Shown here: in pieces, positions 17,363-27,033 of the stretch
Position numbering within the stretch: the first letter of the stretch is position 1
Layout: the number at the start of each line of letters is the position of its first letter
Source: Qipengyuania sp. ABI-127-1
Lineage (GTDB): Bacteria > Pseudomonadota > Alphaproteobacteria > Sphingomonadales > Sphingomonadaceae
Direction of reading: 5' to 3'
Assembly: GCA_022953095.1 (NCBI GenBank)
Contig: JALJCR010000003.1
Span: forward strand, 124,001 to 188,000
DNA length: 64,000 nucleotides
The notes under the pieces: generated by a model
What the model saw: the letters and a program-made list of their open reading frames with translations, nothing else
The model's database searches: none
Told to the model about the DNA's origin: nothing
Program-made: the position numbers and the translations under genes

Positions 17363-18471
17363 GCAAAGCCGCTACGGCGCCAGCCTGGGACCGCTTCGCC
17401 CATTGGAGGCCATGGCCCGCCCGCATCCTGTTGGCAGCGGTGGTTGCCCTGCTGGTTCTTGCCGCGCTCACTCCGCTGGGCGCAAGCGTGGATGGCACGC
17501 CTTCGGAAGGTGCCGACTTGCTCTCCATCGAGCCGTCAGCCGAGAGCGAACCTGCGCGCGACGATGATCTTGCCTTCTACGACCGCGTGATCGAGCGGAT
17601 CGCTGGCGGCGAGGCCTATTACGATGTCGTCGTCGAGGAACAGCGCGCGCGAGACTATCCGGTGCGCCCTGGCCTTGCGGTCCGGCTCCCGACGCTCGCC
17701 TATATCCACGCTGCTCTGGGCGAAGCGGGGATGACTGTCCTCGCGATCTTGCTGATGGGCGCGACTGTCTGGGCGTGGTGGAAACGCCTCGGCGAAGAAC
17801 CGGGCGGTCGGCGCGTGCAGCGGATCGGTGCGGCATTGATACTCATGGGCGCCTCGCTCGGCCTCAATCGCTACTATTTCGTGCTGCACGAGCTGTGGGC
17901 GGGAATGCTTCTGGCGCTGGCCTTAGGGCTGCACCGGCCCGGGCGCTGGGGTGGGTCTCTGGCCGTGGCGGCGCTGGCTTTGGCCATCCGCGAACATGCC
18001 TTGCCTTTCGTCCTGCTCATGGGGGCTATTGCGGCCTGGCGGCGGGATTGGAAGGAGGCAGCGGCATGGGGCGCTCTGATAATGATATTCCTTTTGGCAT
18101 TAGCCTGGCATTTTGCGCTGGTTTCGTCGCACGTCCTGCCCAGCGATCCCGAAGGCCCAGATTGGCTGGTGCTGCGCGGATTATCGGGCTGGCTCGGTAA
18201 TATCGTCTTGAGCTCGAACTTACGCTTCCTGCCGCATGAAATCGCCGGACCGCTGGTCCTGCTGATGGTGCTCGGCTGGGCGGGCTGGAAATCGCCAGCA
18301 GGAACGACCGGCACGCTCCTTTATCTTGGCTATGGTCTTGCCTTCATGCTCGCGGGCCGGGCGAACAATTTCTACTGGGGAGCGGTCGTTTCGCCTGCGA
18401 TGTTCGTCGGGCTCGCCTTCGTGCCCATGTCAGTTACGTCACTGATGCAATCTGCGCGAGGCAAGGCGTGA
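17329..18471 (+). CDS. Polytopic membrane protein, GT-C-like, paralogue A
   Basis: A 380-residue protein with about nine membrane segments. After the first segment a periplasmic loop carries DDLAFYDRVIERIAGGEAYY. The acidic residue before an aromatic, then GE-YY, resembles the first-loop motif of GT-C glycosyltransferases such as GT87/DUF2029 (inference). It aligns with the next gene over most of its length (GE-YY, VR-P-LA, HE--AGMLL, A-RE-ALPF, YW). ATG at 17329 lies inside the end of ubiB, and the frame upstream of it is ubiB antiframe. The stop overlaps paralogue B as GTGA. The sugar and acceptor are unknown. Confidence 0.75.
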   Translation: MGGDSTGVDRLGKAATAPAWDRFAHWRPWPARILLAAVVALLVLAALTPLGASVDGTPSEGADLLSIEPSAESEPARDDDLAFYDRVIERIAGGEAYYDVVVEEQRARDYPVRPGLAVRLPTLAYIHAALGEAGMTVLAILLMGATVWAWWKRLGEEPGGRRVQRIGAALILMGASLGLNRYYFVLHELWAGMLLALALGLHRPGRWGGSLAVAALALAIREHALPFVLLMGAIAAWRRDWKEAAAWGALIMIFLLALAWHFALVSSHVLPSDPEGPDWLVLRGLSGWLGNIVLSSNLRFLPHEIAGPLVLLMVLGWAGWKSPAGTTGTLLYLGYGLAFMLAGRANNFYWGAVVSPAMFVGLAFVPMSVTSLMQSARGKA

Positions 18472-19562
18472 CCCTGCCCGAACGGCCTTTCGCACGTCTG
18501 CCGCGCTGGGCGGCGCTGGCGCTGCTGCTGGCGATGCTGTTCGCCTGTGTCTGGAACGCCTTTGCGCTCGAGACGCGCAACGCTGCGCACGAGGCGGATA
18601 TCGAACAGCGGCTCGAACGCGGGCAGCGGGTCGATATGGACCTCTACCGCGCGGTGAACGCGCGCGTGGCGGCGGGGGAGGACTACTACGCCGTGGCGGC
18701 AGACGAGCATCGCGATTTCGGCATGCCGCTGACGCCTTTCGTCACTGTCCGCACACCGATTCTGGCATGGACGAGCGCGCTTTGGGGGGAAGGGGGCTGG
18801 CGCATTATCGCGGTAATTCTCTGGAGCGCGAATGTGCTGGGATGGATGGTCGCTTTGCGGCGGGAACGGCGGTTGGAACGGCTCGCCGCAACTGCACTGG
18901 CCGGGCTGTTCGGCGTGGTGGCGTTTATCGCCGATATTCCCTTCAGCCATGAAATCCTCGCCGGGATGCTGCTGTCGCTGGCGCTGGCCGCTTCGGTGGG
19001 CAGCCTGTGGGTTGGCGGTTTGGCGCTTGCGCTCGCCGCGATAGCCTTGCGCGAACTGGCGCTGCCCTTTCTGCTTGCGTGGGCCGCCATTGCCATATTC
19101 GCGGGCGAACAACGCAAGCTGGTCGCGATTTCAGGCGCACTGGTCCTGATCGCGCTTGGCCTTGCCCTTCATGCGTCGGCTGTCGCCAATGTGCGTGCGC
19201 CCGGCGATCTCGTTTCGCCCGGGTGGCACGGGATGATCGGACCTGCTCTGCCGTTTTACGGCATCCACATCACCACCTTGCTGCAAACGCTTCCTGCATG
19301 GCTCGCCGGCCCGCTCGGTGTGCTCCCGCTGTTCGGCTGGCTTGCCGTGGGCGGCCGACTTGGCGCATTCGCAAGCCTGTGGTTCGCAGGCTTCATCGCG
19401 GCGGTCGCCATTTTCGCGCGACCGGAGAATGTCTACTGGATGGGTCTGTTCATCCCCGCTTACGGTGTTGGCCTGGCCTTCGCCCCACGTGCTCTTGTCG
19501 ACCTGGTCGGTGCGATCAGGCGTCCGGTTTCGGCATGCCCCAGGCCCGCATGGCCACGATGA
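18468..19562 (+). CDS. Polytopic membrane protein, GT-C-like, paralogue B
   Basis: A 364-residue relative of the preceding gene with the same layout: one N-terminal segment, a periplasmic loop with DMDLYRAVNARVAAGEDYY, then about eight more segments. Shared landmarks in order are VRTPILAWTSALWGEGG, SHEILAGMLLSLAL, RELALPFLLAWAAIA and PENVYWMGLFIP. GTG at 18468 overlaps the stop of paralogue A. The last 47 bp overlap the convergent gene at 19516. Origin by tandem duplication followed by strong divergence is likely. Confidence 0.75.
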   Translation: MTLPERPFARLPRWAALALLLAMLFACVWNAFALETRNAAHEADIEQRLERGQRVDMDLYRAVNARVAAGEDYYAVAADEHRDFGMPLTPFVTVRTPILAWTSALWGEGGWRIIAVILWSANVLGWMVALRRERRLERLAATALAGLFGVVAFIADIPFSHEILAGMLLSLALAASVGSLWVGGLALALAAIALRELALPFLLAWAAIAIFAGEQRKLVAISGALVLIALGLALHASAVANVRAPGDLVSPGWHGMIGPALPFYGIHITTLLQTLPAWLAGPLGVLPLFGWLAVGGRLGAFASLWFAGFIAAVAIFARPENVYWMGLFIPAYGVGLAFAPRALVDLVGAIRRPVSACPRPAWPR

Positions 19563-19905
19563 TGACGATGCAATGGAACGCCTCCACCGCCATGGGCATC
19601 ATCCACCCGTCATAGGGGCCTTGCGCGATTACGTTGATGAACCGCCCGATAAAGGCGATGCCGAACAGGCCGAGCGCGGGCAGAAGCGCTTCGGGACGCC
19701 GCTTCCATGCGCCCCAGGCAAGCGACACGGCAGTCACATAGAAGAATGCGGTCATGTCTCCGCGCAGGGTGGATTCGCCATGAGTGGATGCGATTGCCAG
19801 CCCGAAATCGCCCGCCGCGCCTGCCGGGTCGACCAGGAAGCTGGTTCCCAGCACCAGATCGAGGATCGCCAGCGCAAGCAGAATCGCGCTCAGGATCACA
19901 TGCAT
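19516..19905 (-). CDS. Small polytopic membrane protein
   Basis: A 129-residue protein with four membrane segments (ILSAILLALAILDLVLG, MTAFFYVTAVSLAWG, LLPALGLFGIAFIGRFI, VEAFHCIVIIVAMRAWG). The layout resembles DUF4345-type proteins, but the family assignment is uncertain. Its 3' end overlaps the convergent paralogue B by 47 bp. Confidence 0.65.
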   Translation of the reverse strand: MHVILSAILLALAILDLVLGTSFLVDPAGAAGDFGLAIASTHGESTLRGDMTAFFYVTAVSLAWGAWKRRPEALLPALGLFGIAFIGRFINVIAQGPYDGWMMPMAVEAFHCIVIIVAMRAWGMPKPDA

Positions 19906-20090
19906 GAAAACCTCCCCGTTTCCCCTTTTTTCACCATGTGATGTTAGGCGGATTCGGGAAAAACGCCAGTGCTATGCGCTGGTCATGTCGGACGGGGGGC
20001 GCTAGCAAGCGCAGCGATGAGTTTACGGGTTACCATTCGCCGATCGGCCCGGAAGGGTGCGGGCATGATGCAGGCCGGTGGAGTCGCGGC

Positions 20091-21779
20091 ATGAGCGGTC
20101 CGAAGATCCTGCTCGTCATCGGGGGCGGCATCGCGGCCTACAAGTCGTGCGAACTCGTCCGGCTGATCCGCAAGGCGGGGGGCGAGGTCACCTGCGTGCT
20201 GACCAAGGCGGGGCAGCAATTCGTCACCCCGATGGCGCTCGCCGCCCTGTCCGAGAACAAGGTCTATACCTCGCTGTTCGATCTCAAGGACGAGGTCGAG
20301 ATGGGGCACATTCAGCTCAGTCGCGAAGCCGATCTCGTGGTCGTGTGTCCAGCCACCGCCGACCTGCTGGCCAAAATGGCAGCGGGCATTGCCGACGATC
20401 TCGCGACCACGCTGATCCTCGCCACCGACAAGCCGGTGCTCACCGTGCCGGCGATGAATGTGAAGATGTGGGAGAATTCGGCAACCCGGCGCAATGCCGA
20501 CTGGCTGCGCCAGGCGGGCGTGGCAGTAATGGATCCGGACGAAGGCCCGATGGCGTGCGGCGAGTTCGGTCCAGGCCGGATGCCCGAGCCACCTGCGATA
20601 CTGGGCCGCATCGGCGAGGAGCTGGGTCTCGATATCGAGCTGCCCGAACTGATGGCGCCCGCGCCCGCGCAGCTTGCGGCGCCCGCAGAGGACATCGCCG
20701 ACGATTCCTACACGGCGGAAGACCTCGAGGACGAGGACGAGGCGGAGCCGAGCGGTGGCGGATTGGGCGGCCTGCTTGCGATGATTATTCCGCGCTCGAC
20801 CCAGCAGCGCAGCCACGAAGAGATCGAAGCCGAGCTCGAGGACTTGCCCGAAGCGGATGCGCCCGAGATCGCCGAACCGCCCGAGGCGGACGAACCGCTG
20901 CCCGATGCGGGGCCGATCCTTGCCAAGAAGGGCAAGGCGTCATCCGCCCCGCCGATCGATCCCGCAGCGCTCAATCATGAAGTCGCTCGGCAGGACATGC
21001 GCGCCATGCCGCAGCCGGTCGCGGACCGGACTGCGACCACTACGGTCGCGTTTGACGATTCCCCGCTGGCGGGACAGGCCGCTTTCGATCCCGATCCGGC
21101 GCATCGTCCACTCTACGGCAAGCATGTGCTGATCACCGCCGGGCCGACTCGCGAGCCGATCGATCCGGTGCGCTATATCGCCAACCGGTCGAGCGGGAAG
21201 CAGGGCTTCGCCATTGCCGCGATGGCCGCCGCCGCCGGTGCGCGGGTCACGCTGATCGCCGGGCCAGTCCATTTGCCGACGCCGGTTGGGGTGGACCGCG
21301 TCGATGTGGAAACGGCCGAGGACATGGCCGAAGAGGTGCGCCGTGCCCTGCCAGTCGACATCGCCTTCATGGTGGCTGCCGTCGCGGACTGGAAGAGCAA
21401 GCATATCGCAGGCGAAAAGATGAAGAAGCGCGGCAGCGCACCGCCAGCCCTGATCCTGGCCGAAAACCCCGATATCCTTGCAAGCACTGCCGCCGGGCAC
21501 AAACGCCCCACATTGTTGATCGGCTTTGCCGCAGAGACCGAGAACGTGGTCGAGAACGCCAAGTCGAAACGCAAGCGCAAGGGGGCCGACTGGATCATCG
21601 CCAACAATGTCTCAGGCGCGGAAGGCGACAGCGTGATGGGCGGTGACCTGAACCAGGTTCACATCGTCACCGCGAGCGGTGTCGAAAGCCTGCCGGAAAT
21701 GCCCAAGGAAGACGTGGCGCGCGAACTGGTGCTTCGTGCCGCCGAAGCCCTTCAGCCCGTAGAGGACGACCATGACTGA
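20091..21779 (+). CDS. coaBC: Bifunctional CoaBC with long acidic interdomain insertion
   Basis: A 562-residue fusion of phosphopantothenoylcysteine decarboxylase (CoaC) and phosphopantothenate-cysteine ligase (CoaB), steps of coenzyme A synthesis. CoaC covers about residues 1-185: GGGIAAYKS for FMN, MGHIQLS with the catalytic His, [11 protein letters not shown], and CGEFGPGRM with the active-site Cys. CoaB starts near residue 343 ([21 protein letters not shown]) and includes AAVADWK and [12 protein letters not shown]. The link between them is about 155 residues of acidic, Ala/Pro-rich sequence, absent from the usual roughly 400-residue enzymes. It overlaps dut by 8 bp. Confidence 0.95.
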   Translation: MSGPKILLVIGGGIAAYKSCELVRLIRKAGGEVTCVLTKAGQQFVTPMALAALSENKVYTSLFDLKDEVEMGHIQLSREADLVVVCPATADLLAKMAAGIADDLATTLILATDKPVLTVPAMNVKMWENSATRRNADWLRQAGVAVMDPDEGPMACGEFGPGRMPEPPAILGRIGEELGLDIELPELMAPAPAQLAAPAEDIADDSYTAEDLEDEDEAEPSGGGLGGLLAMIIPRSTQQRSHEEIEAELEDLPEADAPEIAEPPEADEPLPDAGPILAKKGKASSAPPIDPAALNHEVARQDMRAMPQPVADRTATTTVAFDDSPLAGQAAFDPDPAHRPLYGKHVLITAGPTREPIDPVRYIANRSSGKQGFAIAAMAAAAGARVTLIAGPVHLPTPVGVDRVDVETAEDMAEEVRRALPVDIAFMVAAVADWKSKHIAGEKMKKRGSAPPALILAENPDILASTAAGHKRPTLLIGFAAETENVVENAKSKRKRKGADWIIANNVSGAEGDSVMGGDLNQVHIVTASGVESLPEMPKEDVARELVLRAAEALQPVEDDHD

Positions 21780-22233
21780 ACCCGTCGGCGTGCGGCTCAA
21801 ACGCCTGCCTCACGGACACGGGCTCGATCTGCCCGCCTACGCCACCAGCGGCGCGGCGGGGATGGATGTGCTCGCGGCTGAAGATCTGACCCTGAAACCG
21901 GGCCAGCGTCATGCGGTTGCGACCGGCCTCGCCTTGGCGATCCCTGAAGGGTATGAAATTCAGGTCCGCCCGCGTTCGGGCCTTGCGCTCAAGCACGGCA
22001 TCACCGTGCCGAACACGCCGGGCACGATCGACAGCGATTACCGGGGCGAGGTGAAGGTCATCATGATCAATCACGGGGCCGACGATTTCGCGATTCAGCG
22101 CGGCGATCGTATCGCCCAACTGGTGCTTGCCCCTGTCACTCGGGCCGCGTGGGAGGAAGTCGACGAACTCGACGACACCGTGCGGGGCGCCGGCGGTTTC
22201 GGTTCGACCGGCGGGCACGCACGGCTTGGCTAG
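21772..22233 (+). CDS. dut: Deoxyuridine 5'-triphosphate nucleotidohydrolase
   Basis: A 153-residue homotrimeric dUTPase that removes dUTP and supplies dUMP. The five motifs are in order: [41 protein letters not shown] and GAGGFGSTG (C-terminal arm). Length is typical. The start overlaps the end of coaBC, a pairing common in alphaproteobacteria. Confidence 0.97.
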   Translation: MTEPVGVRLKRLPHGHGLDLPAYATSGAAGMDVLAAEDLTLKPGQRHAVATGLALAIPEGYEIQVRPRSGLALKHGITVPNTPGTIDSDYRGEVKVIMINHGADDFAIQRGDRIAQLVLAPVTRAAWEEVDELDDTVRGAGGFGSTGGHARLG

Positions 22234-22523
22234 ATGATCTTCCCGGTCGCCAGTTCGACCCAGACGAGCATCGCCAGCGCAATCGCCCCGCCAATGCCGA
22301 TCAGCCGCGCCGAGGCCGTCCGGGCAAGCCGCAATACCGCTTCGAGCGCGATCCCGAGCATGGCGAGCAGCGCGGCCATGGCCGCGAAATCGCGCAGATC
22401 CCACGCCACTTCGCTGGTGAATTGCATGGCGATTGCCGGGATCATCATCACCAGCAGAGCCAGGCCGGCATATATGCGACGGACCGATCCCGAGCTGGGC
22501 AGCCGCAAGTCGGATCTAGTCAT
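22230..22523 (-). CDS. Small membrane protein
   Basis: A 97-residue protein with three membrane segments ([54 protein letters not shown]). It ends convergently with dut, overlapping its stop by 4 bp. No family recognised; the hydrophobic pattern and normal codon use support a gene. Confidence 0.6.
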   Translation of the reverse strand: MTRSDLRLPSSGSVRRIYAGLALLVMMIPAIAMQFTSEVAWDLRDFAAMAALLAMLGIALEAVLRLARTASARLIGIGGAIALAMLVWVELATGKII

Positions 22524-22630
22524 TTCCCATCTCCTTCGCTTGGTATTCTAGCCGGGGAAGGGCGCAAATACCCAGGTCGTCCATCGAGCGAGCAGGGACG
22601 CAGGCAGAATTAGACGAACGCAAACGAACG

Positions 22631-22661
22631 AAAAAGGGCGGCCCGCTCCATCGGCCGCCCT
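22631..22661 (-). terminator. Rho-independent terminator of the DUF4136 lipoprotein gene
   Basis: AGGGCGGCC (22635-22643) and GGCCGCCCT (22653-22661) form a perfect 9-bp stem with a 9-nt loop. On the minus strand it is followed by five T. It lies 34 bp after the stop at 22695. Confidence 0.85.
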
Positions 22662-22694
22662 GTTCCTGTCATTACGTCGGTGGTGGATGCGCCG

Positions 22695-23399
22695 CTAGTC
22701 GATTCGGCGGACCGTGGTCTTTTCCGGTGCGATCGAGATGCGCAGCGTCTCGCCCGAATTGCCCGGGAAGTCGGTAAACATCGCTTCGACCAGATTGGGC
22801 ACCAGATATTGCAGACGGTTCGAGGTGGATACCGCCTGGGCCTTGCCTTCGAACAATCGTTCGCCGGTCGCCGCGCGGTCGATCTTCATGTCGATTCCGC
22901 TGGTATAGACGGTATAGCTGCGCACTTCGGGGCCGCCGAACCACGGATCGTAGAAGCCGTAGCCCCAGCGACTGCCGTAATAGCGCGGGCGGTAATATCC
23001 CAGCCGCGAACGGTAGCCAAAGGGTGAGCGGTAGCCGTACCAGGGCGAATAGAACGGGTCGTGAAAGCCTGTCGTGCGCACCCGCTCGCGGCCATTGTCG
23101 ACCCCGTAATCGAAGCGCACCAGCAGCGTAGCGTCTTCTGGCGAAGCGGCTTCCGCATAGCCAAGCCGCGCCATCTGCGCTTCGACGAGATCGGCATATT
23201 GGGCGAATTCGAGACCGCCTGCGAGCGCCGGATCGTCCGCGACCACAAAGTAACTTTCGCCCTGCGGAGCGGGCAACTGCGTCTGATAGCGCGAAACGTC
23301 GGCTTTGAACGGTGTGGCGCAGGCGGCCAGGCCTGCCAGGATCATCGGTACGGAGGCAAGCTTGAGTGTGCGCCCCCAACCCTTTTTGCGGTCGGTCAT
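22695..23399 (-). CDS. DUF4136 lipoprotein
   Basis: A 234-residue envelope lipoprotein. The signal peptide ends in a lipobox (LAACATP). The mature part has the DUF4136 pattern: ADVSRYQTQL at the start and RLFEGKAQAVSTSNRLQYLVPNLVEAMFTDFPGNSG at the end. A Tyr/Gly/Arg-rich stretch of about 45 residues in the middle (YGYRSPFGYRSRLGYYRPRYY) is typical of the subgroup. ATGs are at 23402 and 23399; GAGGAC sits 7 bases before the latter. Function unknown. Confidence 0.85.
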   Translation of the reverse strand: MTDRKKGWGRTLKLASVPMILAGLAACATPFKADVSRYQTQLPAPQGESYFVVADDPALAGGLEFAQYADLVEAQMARLGYAEAASPEDATLLVRFDYGVDNGRERVRTTGFHDPFYSPWYGYRSPFGYRSRLGYYRPRYYGSRWGYGFYDPWFGGPEVRSYTVYTSGIDMKIDRAATGERLFEGKAQAVSTSNRLQYLVPNLVEAMFTDFPGNSGETLRISIAPEKTTVRRID

Positions 23400-23574
23400 C
23401 ATCAGTCCTCTTCGAACGAGCACGCATCTACCACGATTACGCGCATTTGCGCAGTCCGCCGCTTCCCCAAGGCACACTGCCAGTAACTGTGCCTGTGTGT
23501 AGACGAACGCCCATGAACCCGGTTTGAATGCCCGGATTCACATTTCCTGTATCTACGTACCGTCCCTGAAGGAC

Positions 23575-24642
23575 TTAGCGGACGAGACCGAGCGCAGTGT
23601 AGGCCGCCTCCAATGTCGGTCGTCCGATTTCGCGCGCCTGGCTGGCGCCGCGCGCGAGAATTGCATCCAGAGCTTCGCGATCGTCGAGCAATGCGGTGAA
23701 GCGCTCCGAAATAGGGCGCAGGGTTTCCACCAGCAATTCGCCCAGCGCCGGCTTGAACTTGCCGAAACCCTCGCCGCCGAAGTCCTTCAGCACGTCCTCG
23801 ACGCTGCCATCGGTCAGCGCGGCATAGATTGTGACGAGGTTCAGCGCCTCGGGCCGACCTTCCAGGCCCTTTTCCTCGCTCGGCAGGGGTTCTGGATCGG
23901 TCTTCGCCTTCTTGATCTTCTTCATCACCTCGTCGGGTGTGTCGGCGAGTTCGATGCGGCTCATGTCCGAAGGGTCGGACTTGCTCATCTTCTTGGTTCC
24001 GTCCCGCAGATTCATGATCCGCGCGGCTTTGGGCGGGCTGATCGGATCGGGCAGGGTGAATACCGGCGCATCCTCGGAAGCGAAGTCGTTATTGAACTTC
24101 TGCGCGATATCTCGGGCGAGTTCGAGATGCTGCTTCTGATCCTCGCCCACGGGGACGTGCGTTGCCTGATACAGCAATACGTCGGCCGCCTGCAGCACCG
24201 GATAGGTGAACAGCGCGGCGCTGGCGCCTTCCCGGTTCTTGCCGCTCTTGTCCTTGAACTGGGTCATGCGGTTCAGCCAGCCCATGCGGGCCGTGCCGTT
24301 AAGCAGCCATTGCAATTCCGGATGGGCCGGTACCTGTGCCTGGTTGAACAGGACGCTACGCTGCGGATCGATCCCGCAGGCGACCAATGCGGCGGCCATT
24401 TCCAGCGTTGCCCGTTTAAGCTCCGCCGGATTGTGCGGCATGGAAATCGCATGCAGATCGGCAAGGAAGAAAAGACATTGGTTCCTGCCTGCATCGCCGC
24501 TCTCCGTCGTCCCCTCTGCGCGGTTCGCTTCTTCCATGTCATCCTGCATGCGCACCCAGTTGCGGATCGCCCCCAGATAATTGCCGAGGTGGAGATTGCC
24601 GGTAGGCTGGATGCCCGAAACTACTCTCATTGCAGGGCGCAT
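23575..24642 (-). CDS. trpS: Tryptophanyl-tRNA synthetase
   Basis: A 355-residue class I aminoacyl-tRNA synthetase. SGIQPTGNLHLGNYLGAI carries the HIGH-type motif, and GTKKMSKSDPSD is KMSKS. FLADLHAIS and LYQATHVPVGEDQKQHLEL are typical TrpS blocks. Starts at 24642 and 24630 are both possible; the 24642 ATG has AGAGGA upstream at a long distance of about 12 bases. It follows murJ by 4 bp and is probably co-transcribed with it. Confidence 0.96.
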   Translation of the reverse strand: MRPAMRVVSGIQPTGNLHLGNYLGAIRNWVRMQDDMEEANRAEGTTESGDAGRNQCLFFLADLHAISMPHNPAELKRATLEMAAALVACGIDPQRSVLFNQAQVPAHPELQWLLNGTARMGWLNRMTQFKDKSGKNREGASAALFTYPVLQAADVLLYQATHVPVGEDQKQHLELARDIAQKFNNDFASEDAPVFTLPDPISPPKAARIMNLRDGTKKMSKSDPSDMSRIELADTPDEVMKKIKKAKTDPEPLPSEEKGLEGRPEALNLVTIYAALTDGSVEDVLKDFGGEGFGKFKPALGELLVETLRPISERFTALLDDREALDAILARGASQAREIGRPTLEAAYTALGLVR

Positions 24643-24646
24643 GGGA

Positions 24647-26218
24647 TCAGGGATTCCTCTTTTTGGTGAGGGCAGCGATGCGCTGCCGGTCGATGGCGCC
24701 GACAGCGAAGGCGACGCCGAAATAGACGATGGCCGAACAGGCGACGAGCACCGCGAGGGCGGCGAGGCGCGCGAACAGTCCCGCAGCGAACCAGCCGGTT
24801 AGCAAATCGCGCGCATAGAACAAGGCAAGGCCCATCGCCCCGGCTGCGATCAGTTGCCGCGCGATCCGCAGCAGCAGGGCGCCCGGCACCGCGTACCAGC
24901 CGCGCTTCGCCAGTACGAGGCAGAGGAAGCCCACATTGATCCAGGCGCCGATCACGCTGGCATAGGCGACGCCGATCACTCCGAACCGCTGGAGGAAGGC
25001 CAGGTTGAAACCGATGAAGACCGCGAGCGAGATGAAAGCGGCGATCACCGGCGTCTTGGTGTCCGCACGGGCGTAGAAATTGGGCACCAGCACCTTGACC
25101 AGGACGTAGGCCGGCAGGCCGAGAACCAGCGCGGCGAGCACTTCGCCCGCAATGGCCGCATCCTCCACGCTGAACCGGCCGCCCTGGAAGATCATGGTCA
25201 CGAACGGCGTGGCGCAGATCCCTAGCGCCACCGCTGCGGGAATCGTCAGCAGCATGGAAAGTTCTATGGCGTCGGACTGGATGCGGTCGGCACCCTGCTT
25301 GTTCTCGCTGCCGACGAATTTCGACAGCGTCGGCAGGATCGCGGTGGACAGCGCAATGCCGATGATCCCAAGCGGCAACTGGTTCAGCCGATCGGCATAA
25401 TTCATGTAGCTTACCGAGCCTGCGGCAAGCTGGTTGAGGAAATAGAGCTGAACCAGCGTGTTGATCTGGTAGGCGCCGCCGCCGATCGCCGCGGGCAGGG
25501 CGATGATCGACAGGCGTTTCACCTCGGGCGTGATACGCGGCCACAGAAGGCGCGGGCGAAAGCCTTCCACCCGGCTCCAGTAATAGAGCCAGGCCAGTTG
25601 CAGCACCCCGCCCCCGGTGACCGCCCAGGCCACGCCGAAGGCGACCTGCTCGACACTCCAGCCGAACGCGCCCATGGCATAGTCGCCAGCAAGCAGCGCG
25701 GCGATCAGCACCAGATTGAGGATTATCGGAAAGCTCGCCCCGGGGGCGAAGCGGCTGACCGAATTGAGCATGCCGGTGAACAGCGTGACCAGGCTGACCA
25801 GCACGATATAGGGAAACATGATCCGCGCGAAGGCGACGGCTATATCGAATGTCGCGGGATCGACCGGCTTGTCCGACAACAGCCAGATGACGCCCGGCAT
25901 GGCCAGCATCATCACCGCGCACAGCGCGATGAGCACCGGCAGGAAAACGCTCAGCACATCGTCGGAGAAGCTGCGTGCGTCGTCGATCCCGCCTTCGCCG
26001 TTCAGGCGTTTGGAAAACATCGGGACGAAGGCGGCGGAAAACGCCCCTTCCGCAAACAGGCGGCGGAAAACATTGGGGATGATGAAAGCCTGAAACCAGG
26101 CATCGGTCACCGCATTGGCGCCGAGGACGCGCGAGAAAATCATCTCGCGCGCCATCCCGGCCACGCGGCTGACAAGGGTCAGCCCGCCGATCGTTCCGAC
26201 GTTTTTGAGCAGGCTCAC
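24647..26218 (-). CDS. murJ: Lipid II flippase MurJ
   Basis: A 523-residue MOP-superfamily flippase that moves lipid II across the inner membrane. Fourteen membrane segments can be traced. The N-terminus has the MurJ signature SRVAGMAREMIFSRVLGA with basic residues of the central cavity, followed by FRRLFAEGAFSAAFVP. It lies between secB and trpS on the same strand; secB ends 29 bp upstream. Confidence 0.96.
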   Translation of the reverse strand: MSLLKNVGTIGGLTLVSRVAGMAREMIFSRVLGANAVTDAWFQAFIIPNVFRRLFAEGAFSAAFVPMFSKRLNGEGGIDDARSFSDDVLSVFLPVLIALCAVMMLAMPGVIWLLSDKPVDPATFDIAVAFARIMFPYIVLVSLVTLFTGMLNSVSRFAPGASFPIILNLVLIAALLAGDYAMGAFGWSVEQVAFGVAWAVTGGGVLQLAWLYYWSRVEGFRPRLLWPRITPEVKRLSIIALPAAIGGGAYQINTLVQLYFLNQLAAGSVSYMNYADRLNQLPLGIIGIALSTAILPTLSKFVGSENKQGADRIQSDAIELSMLLTIPAAVALGICATPFVTMIFQGGRFSVEDAAIAGEVLAALVLGLPAYVLVKVLVPNFYARADTKTPVIAAFISLAVFIGFNLAFLQRFGVIGVAYASVIGAWINVGFLCLVLAKRGWYAVPGALLLRIARQLIAAGAMGLALFYARDLLTGWFAAGLFARLAALAVLVACSAIVYFGVAFAVGAIDRQRIAALTKKRNP

Positions 26219-26247
26219 CTGTCAGAGCCTCATCGCAAGTCTGTCGC

Positions 26248-26781
26248 TCAGGCGTCGCCGGCGGGCGGCGTTGCGCCCTGGGCTTGCTGTTCCTGCGCGC
26301 GGGCGGCCAATTGCTGCTGGTAAAGCGCGCCGAAATCCATCGGGTCGAGCATCAGCGGCGGGAAGCCCGCATCGCGGCTGGCATCGGCGATTACGCGCCG
26401 TGCGAAGGGGAACAGGAGGCGCGGTGCTTCGGCGAAGAGGAAGGCGTGCGCATGTTCGTCGGGCAGGTTGCGCATGCCCATCAGACCGCAATAATCGAGA
26501 TCGATCAGGTAGAGATTGCCCTGGCTGGTCTTGGCCGTGGCCGTGATCTTCAGCGTTACCTCGTGGACTTCATCGGATACCTTGTCGGCGCCGATATTGA
26601 CCTGCACGTCGAGCTGCGGCTGTTCGTTCCACTGGAAGCACAGGGGCGCGTTCGGGTTTTCAACCGACAGGTCTTTGATATATTGCGAGATAATTCCCGC
26701 GCTGGGCTGGTTGTCGACGCCATTGGCGCCGGCTGCGGGATCCATGTTGAGGTCGGTGAGAACGTCGCCTTCGTCGGCCAT
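26248..26781 (-). CDS. secB: Protein-export chaperone SecB
   Basis: A 177-residue homotetrameric chaperone that keeps preproteins unfolded and hands them to SecA. IKDLSVENPNAP is the conserved N-terminal block, VTLKITATAKT and DYCGLMGM the middle, and CPYARRVIADA corresponds here to FPFARRVIADASRDAGFPPLML. ATG at 26781 follows the usual alphaproteobacterial N-terminal extension; the frame to 26865 is not needed. It is divergent from the Tim44-like gene, 252 bp away. Confidence 0.95.
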   Translation of the reverse strand: MADEGDVLTDLNMDPAAGANGVDNQPSAGIISQYIKDLSVENPNAPLCFQWNEQPQLDVQVNIGADKVSDEVHEVTLKITATAKTSQGNLYLIDLDYCGLMGMRNLPDEHAHAFLFAEAPRLLFPFARRVIADASRDAGFPPLMLDPMDFGALYQQQLAARAQEQQAQGATPPAGDA

Positions 26782-27033
26782 GAGCAGTCGCTTTCCAATT
26801 ATCCGAATGTGCGTCCCCGCGTGCCGCTGGTGGCGCGCGGGACTGTCGGGGCGCGCGCCTAGCATTGTCGGCCGCGCGTAGCAATGCGTCGCCGCGAGCG
26901 GTCGCGGCGCGGGGGGATGTTCATCGCACTACCATTGTCGGTTTGTAATTCTTCCCTATCTAGGGCAGGAAAGACGCTGGACTGCCGGGGGCACGCTGCC
27001 GCCCGCAAAGAAGTAGGGAAGCAGGTTACTTAC

